Shown in pieces: positions 7,086 through 13,946 of a DNA stretch of 16,846 bases. How positions within the stretch are numbered: position 1 is the stretch's first letter; every line of letters starts with the position of its first letter. Origin of the DNA: CAZEQL01 sp964514415 (GTDB lineage Bacteria; Chloroflexota; Dehalococcoidia; GIF9; AB-539-J10); NCBI GenBank assembly GCA_964514415.1, contig CAZEQL010000024.1, forward strand, positions 1-16,846, in the 5' to 3' direction. The notes below the pieces were generated by a model. The model was not told the origin of the DNA and made no database searches. It saw only the letters and a program-made list of their open reading frames with translations. The position numbers and the translations under genes are program-made.

Positions 7086-7754
7086 TTGGAGCTTAACTTT
7101 CAGGATTTAAAGGTAATGTTAGCGCAATTCCAAAAGGTGGGACATACTCTTTTTACACAAGGGCTGGTCTCCTCTCATGGGGGTAATCTTAGCATCAAGA
7201 GTGGAGAGGATCTGATTATTACCCATAGAGGTAGCATGTTAAGCTCTATTGAGGAAGCAGATTTGGTGAAAATTGGGATTACCAAGAATGATGGAGCTAC
7301 ATCCTTAGCTTCAGCAGAGCTAGCAGTTCACCGCTGTGTTTATAAGAAGACTTCAGCACTGGCAGTGATTCACGCTCATCCCCCTTATGCGCTTGCCTTA
7401 TCCTTTACAGAAAAAGAAATTATACCTTATGATACGGAGGGTCAGGCGGTATTGGCTAAAGTGCCTATCTTAGGGGAGGAGATGGTGGTAAAAGTTGGAG
7501 AATATGTTGAAGAAATAGCCGAGGAACTAAGGCAACACAAAGTCGTTTTGGTACGAGGGCATGGAAGTTTTGCCGCCAGCCAATTGTTAGAGGAAGCCTG
7601 TTACTATACTAGTGTGCTGGAGCAGAGCTGCCGTCTCCTCTACCTGCTCAAGGCTTTAGAGATAAGTCACGGTGTCAACTTTTCGGGCGGAAGTCCTCAA
7701 GGGCCCTTTCCCATTTCTGATAGTAATTGGAAGACTCCTGACTTTGGAGTTTGA
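7086..7754 (+). CDS. Class II aldolase/adducin family protein (fuculose-phosphate aldolase-like)
   Basis: A 222-residue zinc-dependent class II aldolase-fold enzyme. The expected sites are in order: the phosphate-binding SSHGGNLSIK at 29-38, Glu78 in SAELAVHR as the catalytic acid, zinc ligands His96 and His98 in IHAHPPYA, and the third ligand His159 in RGHGSFA. The family includes L-fuculose-phosphate aldolase, ribulose-phosphate epimerase and methylthioribulose-phosphate dehydratase. L-fuculose-1-phosphate aldolase (lactaldehyde plus dihydroxyacetone phosphate) is the usual automatic name, but no sugar-pathway gene is adjacent, so the substrate is open. The start is TTG at 7086 with GGAG eight bases upstream. 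It follows lexA after 85 bases of repeat-rich DNA and converges with ilvE, the stops being five bases apart. Confidence 0.85.
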   Translation: MELNFQDLKVMLAQFQKVGHTLFTQGLVSSHGGNLSIKSGEDLIITHRGSMLSSIEEADLVKIGITKNDGATSLASAELAVHRCVYKKTSALAVIHAHPPYALALSFTEKEIIPYDTEGQAVLAKVPILGEEMVVKVGEYVEEIAEELRQHKVVLVRGHGSFAASQLLEEACYYTSVLEQSCRLLYLLKALEISHGVNFSGGSPQGPFPISDSNWKTPDFGV

Positions 7755-7759
7755 TGGTT

Positions 7760-8680
7760 CTACTTTTTAGGAAGAAAAGTATACCAGGTGGAGTACTTGG
7801 GGTTTCTTCCCAGTATCACTTCAGTGAAGAGTTTTTGTAATTTAGAGGTTATTTTGCCAATCTCGCCTGTGCCTACCGAACGGTGGTCAATTTCCACAAT
7901 TGGGGCGATGTGAGCTGCAGTTCCAGTAAAGAAGCATTCTTCGGCCAGATAAAGTTCACTTCTATCCACTTGCCGCTCAATCGTATCTATGCCTAGCTCA
8001 TTTTGGGCTAATTTTATGACTGTATCTCTAGTAAGGCCCATAAGGATATTATCTGAGGGAGGAGGAGTGACCAGTTTCCCATTGTTAACAAGGAAGATAT
8101 TCTCACCGCTGCCTTCAGAGACATGCCCGTCGTGGGTTAACAATATTGCTTCATCAAAGCCATTTTCCCAGGCTTCGGTTTTAGCTAAGGCGCTATTCAC
8201 ATAAATACCACAAATCTTGCCTCGTGCTGGGATCATGGTATCGTCAACGCGGCGCCATGAAGAAGTGCAGCAGCAAGCACCCTTTCCAGTACCGAGGTAA
8301 GGAGGAAGTGTGGTCACAATGATAAGGAAATCGTCTTCTAAATCGTGAAGGCGAACTCCCACAGTTTCAGAACTTTTGTAAGCTAGGGGGCGGATATATA
8401 CATCTTCCTCATAGCCGCTTTTTTCTACAAGCTCTATGGTCAGGTGGCATAGCTCGTCAAGGGAATAGGGAAGGTGTATCTTTAAGATACGACAGCCGTC
8501 AAGCATGCGTTTATAGTGATCCTCAATCCTGAATAAGCAAAACTTTTTTTGCTCGCTATCCCAATTACCGCGGATACCATCGAAGCAAGCGGTGCCATAG
8601 TGAAGGGCATGTGTTAGGACTCCTATTTTAGCTTCAGCTAGCGGCATAAACTGCCTGTGAAAAAAAGCGTAAGGTGGCAT
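7760..8680 (-). CDS. ilvE: Branched-chain amino acid aminotransferase
   Basis: PLP-dependent fold-type IV transaminase catalysing the last step of leucine, isoleucine and valine synthesis from the 2-oxoacids and glutamate. The length of 306 is normal. The N-terminus MPPYAFFHRQFMPLAEAKI and HALHYGTACFDGIRG at 24-38 are characteristic. Lys167 in NSALAKTEA is the Schiff-base lysine. SEGSGENIF at 188-196 and the phosphate-binding GTAAH near 264-268 complete the site. YxxRPLAYKSSE at 95-105 favours the IlvE group over D-amino-acid transaminases and aminodeoxychorismate lyases. Three adjacent cysteines at 136-138 are unusual. The ATG at 8680 has a strong AAGGAGAG Shine-Dalgarno. It is transcribed alone, away from usp. 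Confidence 0.92.
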   Translation of the reverse strand: MPPYAFFHRQFMPLAEAKIGVLTHALHYGTACFDGIRGNWDSEQKKFCLFRIEDHYKRMLDGCRILKIHLPYSLDELCHLTIELVEKSGYEEDVYIRPLAYKSSETVGVRLHDLEDDFLIIVTTLPPYLGTGKGACCCTSSWRRVDDTMIPARGKICGIYVNSALAKTEAWENGFDEAILLTHDGHVSEGSGENIFLVNNGKLVTPPPSDNILMGLTRDTVIKLAQNELGIDTIERQVDRSELYLAEECFFTGTAAHIAPIVEIDHRSVGTGEIGKITSKLQKLFTEVILGRNPKYSTWYTFLPKK

Positions 8681-8710
8681 TGTTTCTCTCCTTCCTACTA
8701 ATTAGACTGG

Positions 8711-8740
8711 ATTATACTTTTGTTTTAAGTTAAGAATCAA
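8711..8740 (-). promoter_or_regulatory. Promoter for ilvE
   Basis: On the minus strand TTGATT (8735-8740) and a perfect TATAAT (8711-8716) are 18 bases apart. The predicted transcription start, near 8704, leaves a leader of about 24 bases containing the ilvE Shine-Dalgarno. Confidence 0.6.
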
Positions 8741-8754
8741 GGGGGTGGTGCTTG

Positions 8755-8780
8755 TTGGGTAGTAATATTGGGTAGTAATA
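8755..8780. repeat. Two tandem copies of a 13-base direct repeat
   Basis: TTGGGTAGTAATA occurs twice without a gap, at 8755-8767 and 8768-8780. The pair lies between the ilvE promoter and a plus-strand TATAAT at 8785-8790, a position where a regulator of usp or ilvE could bind. A replication-slippage duplication is the simpler explanation. Confidence 0.5.
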
Positions 8781-8784
8781 ATAG

Positions 8785-8790
8785 TATAAT
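8785..8790 (+). promoter_or_regulatory. Possible -10 element and long leader for usp
   Basis: A perfect TATAAT would start transcription near 8797, giving a leader of about 177 nt before the usp ATG. No standard -35 is at 16-18 bases; the tandem repeat occupies that place. The leader contains GC-rich stretches (8858-8897) and a small hairpin, TATTAA-AGTC-TTAATA, at 8942-8957 just before the ribosome site. I cannot match it to a known riboswitch. Confidence 0.35.
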
Positions 8791-8973
8791 GCACGATATA
8801 CAGAATAGACGTAGTACCTTAACAGTTACACTTTTGGGCGTGACATACTACTGAGGGTAGCCTGGAGAGGGGGGCTGTGGGTTTCCCAAGGGGTATCATT
8901 CTTTAGAGCATTACCAGGCAAAACATAGGGAACGAGAGGAATATTAAAGTCTTAATAGATAAGGGGGTAGTAA

Positions 8974-9861
8974 ATGTACAAAAAAATACTTGTTCCACTA
9001 GATGGGTCTGACTTCTCAGAGGTGGCCCTGCCTTATGCAGAGGAGTTGAGTGAGAGGTTTGGTTCCGAGCTTATCTTGTTACATGTTTGCCCACCGGAAT
9101 TAGGGATATTCTCTCACAAGCAGGACGTCTATATTGAGCACATGGCGCGAGTTGTGAAAGAACAGTTGAGGGGAGAGGGTAAGGTGGAAACTATTTTCTT
9201 GGTTGGGGAGCCGAATAAGGAAATCATTAGTTGTGCCAAAAGGGAAGATATCAGCCTTATTGCCATGGCAACTCATGGCCAAGCTGGCATGAAGCGTTGG
9301 GTTCTCGGAAGCACAGCTGATAAGGTGATCCGAGAGACAAGTAAACCAGTGCTGCTTATAAGAGCGGGAGCTCCCCTAGCAATGCCTGGAAAAGGAATGT
9401 TGAACAAGGTGCTTGTTCCTTTGGATGGTTCTAAACTGGGTGAGGCTATCTTGCCCTATATTGAAGAGCTTATGTCGGAAGCGACCACGGAGTCAAAACC
9501 AGAAGTTACCCTCTTTCAGGTAATAGCTGCGACTCATTATGTTGCCGCTGGTACAGAGGTGGTTAAGACAATTCCATATACCGAGGCGGAAATCGCGCAG
9601 CTAAAGACGAAAGCTGAAGCTTACATGGAGGAAGCAGGGAGCGGGCTAAAAAGCAAGAAGGTTACTGTAAAATGTGAAGTAGCAATTGGCAATGCCGCAG
9701 AAGAGATTATCAACCTTGCTGACGAAAGCAATGCCAATTTGACTGCTATGTCAACACATGGACGCTCAGGTTTTAATCGGCTATTTCTAGGCAGTGTCGC
9801 TGATCGTGTATTACACCACGGAGATACCCCGTTGCTGCTGGTGAAACCTGCAAACGTATAA
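8974..9861 (+). CDS. Tandem-domain universal stress protein (UspA family)
   Basis: A 295-residue cytoplasmic protein made of two fused USP domains, about 1-141 and 146-295. Each opens with the same strand and loop, KILVPLDGS at 4-12 and KVLVPLDGS in the second copy. Each ends with the nucleotide-binding loop THG-x9-GS: THGQAGMKRWVLGS in domain 1 and THGRSGFNRLFLGS in domain 2. The first glycine of the ATP motif G-x2-G-x9-G(S/T) is Ala in domain 1 and Ser in domain 2. ATP binding is therefore likely but not certain. The ATG at 8974 has GGGGG six bases upstream. Such proteins act in stress survival; the specific partner is unknown. It converges with dinB. Confidence 0.9.
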   Translation: MYKKILVPLDGSDFSEVALPYAEELSERFGSELILLHVCPPELGIFSHKQDVYIEHMARVVKEQLRGEGKVETIFLVGEPNKEIISCAKREDISLIAMATHGQAGMKRWVLGSTADKVIRETSKPVLLIRAGAPLAMPGKGMLNKVLVPLDGSKLGEAILPYIEELMSEATTESKPEVTLFQVIAATHYVAAGTEVVKTIPYTEAEIAQLKTKAEAYMEEAGSGLKSKKVTVKCEVAIGNAAEEIINLADESNANLTAMSTHGRSGFNRLFLGSVADRVLHHGDTPLLLVKPANV

Positions 9862-9872
9862 AGGATCCCAAG

Positions 9873-9904
9873 CTAACATGATAACGTACTCCCAAATATG
9901 TTAG
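9873..9904. terminator. Possible bidirectional terminator between usp and dinB
   Basis: CTAACAT (9873-9879) and ATGTTAG (9898-9904) form a seven-pair stem with an 18-base loop in the 51-base gap between converging genes. The stem is AT-rich and no strong T-run follows on either strand, so termination activity is doubtful. Confidence 0.3.
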
Positions 9905-9912
9905 GGCTTCTA

Positions 9913-11106
9913 TTAAAGTTGTGGGGTTAGTTTGCTCTTCTCGGTTCGAGCAGTGAGTGCCCTGCCGGTTTTTATTGCTGTTTGACCATACTTTCTTCGA
10001 ATTTGATCTATGGCTTTGTCCAAATGTTCCGACTTTTCTATTTCAGAATTAAACATATGGAGTTGTTTTTCTTTACCAACTAAATTTGATACTTTAATAC
10101 CTATAAGCCGAATTGGTTTCCCTTTTTGTGTTAGAGCTTTATTTAGCAACCGTAGCGCCGTAGTAAAAATAACCTGATTTGTGTTACTGGCTTCCTTTAA
10201 GGCAACCTGGCGGGTGATTACCTCAAAATCGGCATACCTCAGCCTTATGGCGACACTTTTTGCCCTTTTATCTTGGCAACGTAACACCTCGCCGGCTTCT
10301 TGACATAAGTGGTGAAGGTTAGCTTCAAGAAAACGGCGGTCCAATGTATCTTTAGAAAAGGTGGTTTGCTGGCTAATAGATTTAGGTTCGCCTGGCGCCT
10401 CTACCTTACGGTCATCTATTCCGTTGGCATAGCAATGAAGTACTATCCCAAATTTCCCGAAGCGGAGTTTGATTACTTCTAAAGGAAGCAATGCCAATTC
10501 ACCTATGGTGCTTATACCCAATTCCTTTAATCGTTGCTCTGTTTTTTTCCCTGCTCCGGGCAATTTAGCTACAGGAAGAGGATTCAGGAAAATCCGCTCC
10601 TCCCCTGGAGCTATTTCCACCAAGCCGTCGGGCTTACATAAATCGGAGGCAATCTTGGCTACCACTTTACACGTAGCGATGCCCACTGAGGCAGTAAGAT
10701 CGAGTTCCTTATGTACTTTTTCTTTTATAGCAAGTGCCAGTTTCTGGGCAGAGCCATAAGGCTCCTCATATCCAGTAACATCAAGGTAGGCTTCATCAAG
10801 CCCCAAAGGCTCTATGTCGGGAGAAAAACCAGCCAGAATTCTCATGAATTTGATTGAAGCATCCCTATAACGAGGCAGGTTAACTCGTATAAAAGTGACC
10901 TGGGAACAGAGGCGACGTGCCTTGGACAAGGGCATGCCTGCGTGAATGCCAAAGGCTCTTGCCTCATAGGAGGCAGAGGCTACCACACCGCGGCATTCAG
11001 GGTCTCCCCCAACAATTATCGGCTTTCCCTTTAGCTTTGGGTCAGCCACCTGCTCCACAGAAACAAAGAAGGCATCTAAATCAATGTGGAAAATACAGCG
11101 AGCCAT
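9913..11106 (-). CDS. dinB: DNA polymerase IV (Y-family translesion polymerase)
   Basis: Error-prone polymerase that copies past DNA lesions. The 397-residue protein has the full Y-family layout. The palm has Asp9 in HIDLDAFFVSVE, with Phe13 as the expected steric gate against ribonucleotides. YEARAFGIHAGMPL at 48-60 belongs to the fingers. The catalytic Asp104-Glu105 lie in LGLDEAYLDVTG. SVGIATCKVVAKIASDLCKPDG at 140-161 follows, then the helix-hairpin-helix thumb with LPGAGKKTEQRL at 182-193. After the little finger, QLHMF at 348-352 matches the sliding-clamp binding motif. The ATG at 11106 has no clear Shine-Dalgarno. Together with lexA in this window it suggests a working SOS response, but no GAAC-n4-GTTC box is visible upstream. 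Confidence 0.94.
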   Translation of the reverse strand: MARCIFHIDLDAFFVSVEQVADPKLKGKPIIVGGDPECRGVVASASYEARAFGIHAGMPLSKARRLCSQVTFIRVNLPRYRDASIKFMRILAGFSPDIEPLGLDEAYLDVTGYEEPYGSAQKLALAIKEKVHKELDLTASVGIATCKVVAKIASDLCKPDGLVEIAPGEERIFLNPLPVAKLPGAGKKTEQRLKELGISTIGELALLPLEVIKLRFGKFGIVLHCYANGIDDRKVEAPGEPKSISQQTTFSKDTLDRRFLEANLHHLCQEAGEVLRCQDKRAKSVAIRLRYADFEVITRQVALKEASNTNQVIFTTALRLLNKALTQKGKPIRLIGIKVSNLVGKEKQLHMFNSEIEKSEHLDKAIDQIRRKYGQTAIKTGRALTARTEKSKLTPQL

Positions 11107-11145
11107 AGTTCAAATGTCTTCAGTAATTAGAAATATTCGACCTTT

Positions 11146-11173
11146 AGTTTAGCCTACCCGCGGGGTTTATCAA
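11146..11173 (-). promoter_or_regulatory. Promoter for dinB
   Basis: On the minus strand TTGATA (11168-11173) and TAAACT (11146-11151) are 16 bases apart, and the spacer holds the palindrome CCCGCGGG. Transcription would begin near 11139, about 33 bases before the ATG. Confidence 0.4.
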
Positions 11174-11210
11174 AATGAAAGGATTTATGTATCATCAACC
11201 CCTTCTTGGC

Positions 11211-11223
11211 AGAAATTATTTCT
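11211..11223. promoter_or_regulatory. 13-base palindrome upstream of the transporter gene
   Basis: AGAAAT-T-ATTTCT is a perfect inverted repeat with a one-base centre in the dinB/transporter divergent region, about 30 bases upstream of the transporter -10. It may be an operator. Confidence 0.25.
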
Positions 11224-11242
11224 CCTGTATGGTATTTCTATT

Positions 11243-11276
11243 TAAGTACACTTATAATGTAAATTAAGATAAGTGT
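11243..11276 (+). promoter_or_regulatory. -10 element of the transporter overlapped by operator-like inverted repeats
   Basis: TATAAT at 11253-11258 is the likely -10, although no good -35 is seen 17 bases upstream. It is flanked and overlapped by ACACTTAT (11248-11255) and its exact reverse complement ATAAGTGT (11269-11276). A third half-site, TAAGT, at 11243-11247 faces ACTTA at 11250-11254. The second arm ends just before the GGAGGG ribosome site of the transporter gene. Such an arrangement suits a repressor. Confidence 0.4.
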
Positions 11277-11295
11277 TTGAGGAGGGATTGTTGTC

Positions 11296-12546
11296 ATGAC
11301 AGGAGTTGATAAAGGGAGTCCCGTGCCTCCATCAGAGGTAGGTGCCGTTGGAGATGCTGGCAGATACCGGTGGATTATCCTGACATTGATGTTCTTTCTT
11401 CAAGCCAGTGCCTCGATGGCTGTTTTCTCGTTTGGTCCACTGGCACCATTTTTGCAAGATGACCTGGGTATCACCCGGGCTCAAGTGGGAATGTTCTCGT
11501 CGGCAATTTACCTGGGGATGATCTTGTTTAGCACGCACGCTGGCTGGGTCACCGATAAATTTGGTATTCGCCTCTTTCTGGTAGCAGGGCCAGGGGTAAT
11601 GGGGTTGGTCTTTCTTAGCTTGACACTGACTCACTCTTTCATTCCTGCCCTGGTCGTTATCTTCATAGCTGGAATAGGTTATCAGTTTATCAATCCCACC
11701 ACGGTCAAAACTCTAACTTTGTGGTTCCCTACCAGGATGAGGGGAACGGCAATAGGTATCAAGCAAGGTGGAATATCCTTCGGGGGGGCAGTAGGGGCAG
11801 CGATATTGCCCATCATCGCCTTATCGTGGGGATGGCGTGGTGGGGTGGTTGTCATCGGCGCCTCAATCTTGATAGTAGTTATTTTGTGTCGCGTTTTCTA
11901 TCGTGAGCCTGCTGCTGAAGCGGAATTGAGCAAAAGTACACTCGTTACCATGAAAGACCTTCGCCAAACTGTGACAAACCGTAATCTCTTGTTACAAAGT
12001 GCAGCGGGAGCGATGTATTGTGCTACGAGCGTCGCCTTAGCCACCTATTTGGTGCTCTACTTAAAGGAAACTTTACTGATTCCGGTGGTGGTAGCGGGAA
12101 TCTGTCTCATGGTTTCCCAATTTGGCACTGTTGGTGGGCGAGTCCTCTGGGGTGTCATCAGCGATCGGCTTTTGGGGGGGAAGCGGAAGGGGACGCTGAT
12201 AATAATGGGGATTTTTATTACTGCGATGTCCGTGGTCACAATGTTTATCTCTCCTGATACTCCACATTGGCTGGTATATGTCCTGTTTGCTGTTTTCGGG
12301 TTTTCTGTCGGCATCCACGGCGTTCATGTAACCTTCCTTGCTGAGCTTGCTGGCAAGAAGATGGCGGCGTCGGGCGTTGGCTTTGGAGCGGCGGTTGCTG
12401 CCGTTGGCATGGTTGTTTTCACTCCTATATTCGGGTATATCGTGGATAAAACCGACTCTTACAGGATGGCGTGGTTGTTCTTAGCCATCCTTGGTATTCT
12501 GGGTGCCATTTTAGTTTCCCTGGTTCATGAGGAGAAGAAGGATTAG
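11296..12546 (+). CDS. Major facilitator superfamily transporter
   Basis: A 416-residue integral membrane protein with about twelve hydrophobic helices in two halves, separated by a charged loop near 205-230. The cytoplasmic N-terminus of about 24 residues is hydrophilic. MFS motif A is visible between helices 2 and 3 as GWVTDKFGIR (83-92), and a degenerate repeat, GVISDRLLGGKRKG, lies in the second half. The sequence resembles the organic-anion/CynX-like part of the superfamily in outline only, and I cannot assign a substrate. The ATG at 11296 follows GGAGGG by nine bases. It is transcribed alone, away from dinB, and converges with the DUF951 gene. An operator-like repeat at its promoter suggests induction by its substrate. 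Confidence 0.88.
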   Translation: MTGVDKGSPVPPSEVGAVGDAGRYRWIILTLMFFLQASASMAVFSFGPLAPFLQDDLGITRAQVGMFSSAIYLGMILFSTHAGWVTDKFGIRLFLVAGPGVMGLVFLSLTLTHSFIPALVVIFIAGIGYQFINPTTVKTLTLWFPTRMRGTAIGIKQGGISFGGAVGAAILPIIALSWGWRGGVVVIGASILIVVILCRVFYREPAAEAELSKSTLVTMKDLRQTVTNRNLLLQSAAGAMYCATSVALATYLVLYLKETLLIPVVVAGICLMVSQFGTVGGRVLWGVISDRLLGGKRKGTLIIMGIFITAMSVVTMFISPDTPHWLVYVLFAVFGFSVGIHGVHVTFLAELAGKKMAASGVGFGAAVAAVGMVVFTPIFGYIVDKTDSYRMAWLFLAILGILGAILVSLVHEEKKD

Positions 12547-12649
12547 TTTAAAGAGAATTGTCTGCCACTACCGGGTCAGTCGCAGAAACTGAGCTGCGCT
12601 CTACCCTCCAAATTGTTCAAGATGGTTCCCACTCCCTCTTATCAAGGGG

Positions 12650-12841
12650 CTAACCACTCCTGGGAATTATCTCTTTTAACCTTCTCTCAAAAACACTTCT
12701 TTCCAAAAGCACCTTTCTTTGACACTTGAGGCACTTTAAGCCAATGTCGGTGCCGACTCTCATCACTTCCCACTCATAACTGCCACAGGGATGTGGCTTG
12801 TGCAGCCGAACTATGTCGCCAAGCTTTATTTCCACAGTCAT
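12650..12841 (-). CDS. DUF951 family small protein
   Basis: A small protein of unknown function with the pattern of DUF951: KLGDIVRLHKPHPCGSYEWEV, then a CxxC (CLKCQRKV) and a basic C-terminus. The three cysteines may bind metal. From ATG 12841 it has 63 residues, the length I expect for the family, but no Shine-Dalgarno lies at normal spacing. An upstream in-frame TTG at 12859 would add six residues (69 in all). It has GGGAGGGG almost touching it, which is too close for an ideal site. The palindrome TTGTTAAACAA lies between the two candidate starts. A palindromic element sits immediately upstream, between this gene and pyrF. The true start is therefore uncertain; the frame and family are not. 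Confidence 0.75.
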   Translation of the reverse strand: MTVEIKLGDIVRLHKPHPCGSYEWEVMRVGTDIGLKCLKCQRKVLLERSVFERRLKEIIPRSG

Positions 12842-12867
12842 TTTGAGATTGTTTAACAACCCCTCCC

Positions 12868-12983
12868 GTTATTCTGAGCGTAGTAAAGAATCCCTCACGC
12901 CCCTCGCCAAATAAGATGTGGCGTGGGGAGAGATTCCTTTTTATTCCTCTCTCTTGAAGGGGGAGGAATAAAAAGAGAGTGAC
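12868..12983. repeat. Composite palindromic element (MITE/REP-like) between pyrF and the DUF951 gene
   Basis: About 116 bases begin GTTATTCTGAGCG and end AGAGTGAC; the ends form an imperfect terminal inverted repeat (six of eight). Inside are two hairpins. The first pairs 12900-12909 with 12919-12928 (nine of ten, nine-base loop). The second pairs 12937-12949 with 12963-12975 perfectly over 13 bases, extended by four C-G or T-G pairs to a five-base loop. The ATTCTGAGCG...GAATC opening resembles dispersed repeats I recall from Chloroflexota. No T-run follows hairpin 2 on either strand, so it is not a standard terminator for pyrF. Confidence 0.6.
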
Positions 12984-12996
12984 AAAATAATCGAAA

Positions 12997-13794
12997 TCAT
13001 CTTGCTTCTAGACAAGAATTGATTTGGTTGCGGATTTTCTCAGCCACATTTCTGGCTGCTTGGGCAAAATCCTTTTCCTTTGAAGCATAAAGAATTTGCC
13101 TCGACACATTGATAATAGCCTTTTCTTTCTGGGCATCCACTCCGTAGTTGACTGCCGGGGCTAAATCTCCACCTTGAGCCCCAATGCCTGGAATAAGTAG
13201 AGGCATTTCGGGGCAAATTGAACGGACTCTCTTTAATTCCTCGGGATAAGTAGCTCCAACTACCAGCCCGATATTGCCGAAAACGTTCCACTCCTTAGCT
13301 TTTTGAGCCACTATTTCGTATAATGGTAGGCCATTAGCGCAAAGATTCTGGAAATCCAATGCCCCCTTATTTGACGTTCGGCATAGAATGAATACTCCTT
13401 TATCTTGGTAGCTAGTGAAAGGCTCTATAGAATCGAAACCAAGGTAGGGGTTGACTGTAGCAGCATCAAAGCCAAAAATGGAGAAAAGGGCTTTGGCATA
13501 AGCTTTGGCGGTATTACCTATGTCGCTGCGCTTGGCATCGCCAATTATGGGAATATCTGAAGGTATATACTCGATAGTCTTTTGCAAGCAGGTAAGCCCT
13601 TCGATACCCATGGCTTCATAAAAAGCCAGATTGGGCTTGTAAGCACATACCAGATCGCTCGTGGTATTGATGATAGTTTTGTTAAATTCTAAAATGCCTA
13701 CTCGGGGCATAAGCTCTGGGTTAGGGTCAAGCCCGATGCAAAGCAGGCTTTTATTCCTTCTGCTGGCAATGAGTAACTTAGTAATGAAATCCAA
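12997..13794 (-). CDS. pyrF: Orotidine 5'-phosphate decarboxylase
   Basis: Last step of UMP synthesis: decarboxylation of OMP. The 265-residue barrel belongs to the longer type 2 group of this family. The catalytic D-x-K-x-x-D is GDAKRSDIGNTAKAYA at 85-100 (Asp86, Lys88, Asp91), with Ser90 where Gly is more common. KPNLAFYEAMG at 53-63, ATVNPYLGFDSIEPF at 112-126 and the phosphate-binding PGIGAQGGDL at 202-211 support the call. The start is TTG at 13794, with AGGA seven bases upstream. No other pyr gene is adjacent. It lies on the same strand as the upstream SDR operon, but a strong hairpin separates them. Confidence 0.92.
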   Translation of the reverse strand: MDFITKLLIASRRNKSLLCIGLDPNPELMPRVGILEFNKTIINTTSDLVCAYKPNLAFYEAMGIEGLTCLQKTIEYIPSDIPIIGDAKRSDIGNTAKAYAKALFSIFGFDAATVNPYLGFDSIEPFTSYQDKGVFILCRTSNKGALDFQNLCANGLPLYEIVAQKAKEWNVFGNIGLVVGATYPEELKRVRSICPEMPLLIPGIGAQGGDLAPAVNYGVDAQKEKAIINVSRQILYASKEKDFAQAARNVAEKIRNQINSCLEAR

Positions 13795-13841
13795 CCCGCG
13801 TCCTATACTGCAAAGCTACGCTTCCTGCTAAATGAAACTAT

Positions 13842-13874
13842 GATGCCTCCCCAGCCATAAGATGGGGAGGCATC
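13842..13874 (-). terminator. Hairpin terminator after the SDR operon
   Basis: GATGCCTCCCC (13842-13852) pairs perfectly with 13864-13874 around an 11-base loop. It is a strong GC-rich stem lying between the last SDR and pyrF. Reading on the minus strand it is followed by ATAGTTTCATTT, a broken T-rich stretch. A weaker hairpin (13913-13918 with 13926-13931) lies between it and the SDR stop. Confidence 0.5.
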
Positions 13875-13946
13875 CCAATTCCTTTCAGTGCTAGGCATAC
13901 GCTTCTAAAGTAGCGGTACCGGTATTACCGCTCGATAGTTTCTACT

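Noticed and set aside
8797..8973. Possible riboswitch before usp
   Set aside because: Compared by eye with cobalamin, TPP, SAM and similar conserved boxes; none matched. Reported only as an unexplained leader.
11107..11295. Standard LexA box (GAAC-n4-GTTC or CTG-n10-CAG) upstream of dinB
   Set aside because: Not found on reading both strands of the gap; SOS control of dinB remains an inference.
12937..12975. Strong hairpin as the intrinsic terminator of pyrF
   Set aside because: No T-run follows it on either strand and the stem base is A/T; it fits better as part of the palindromic element.
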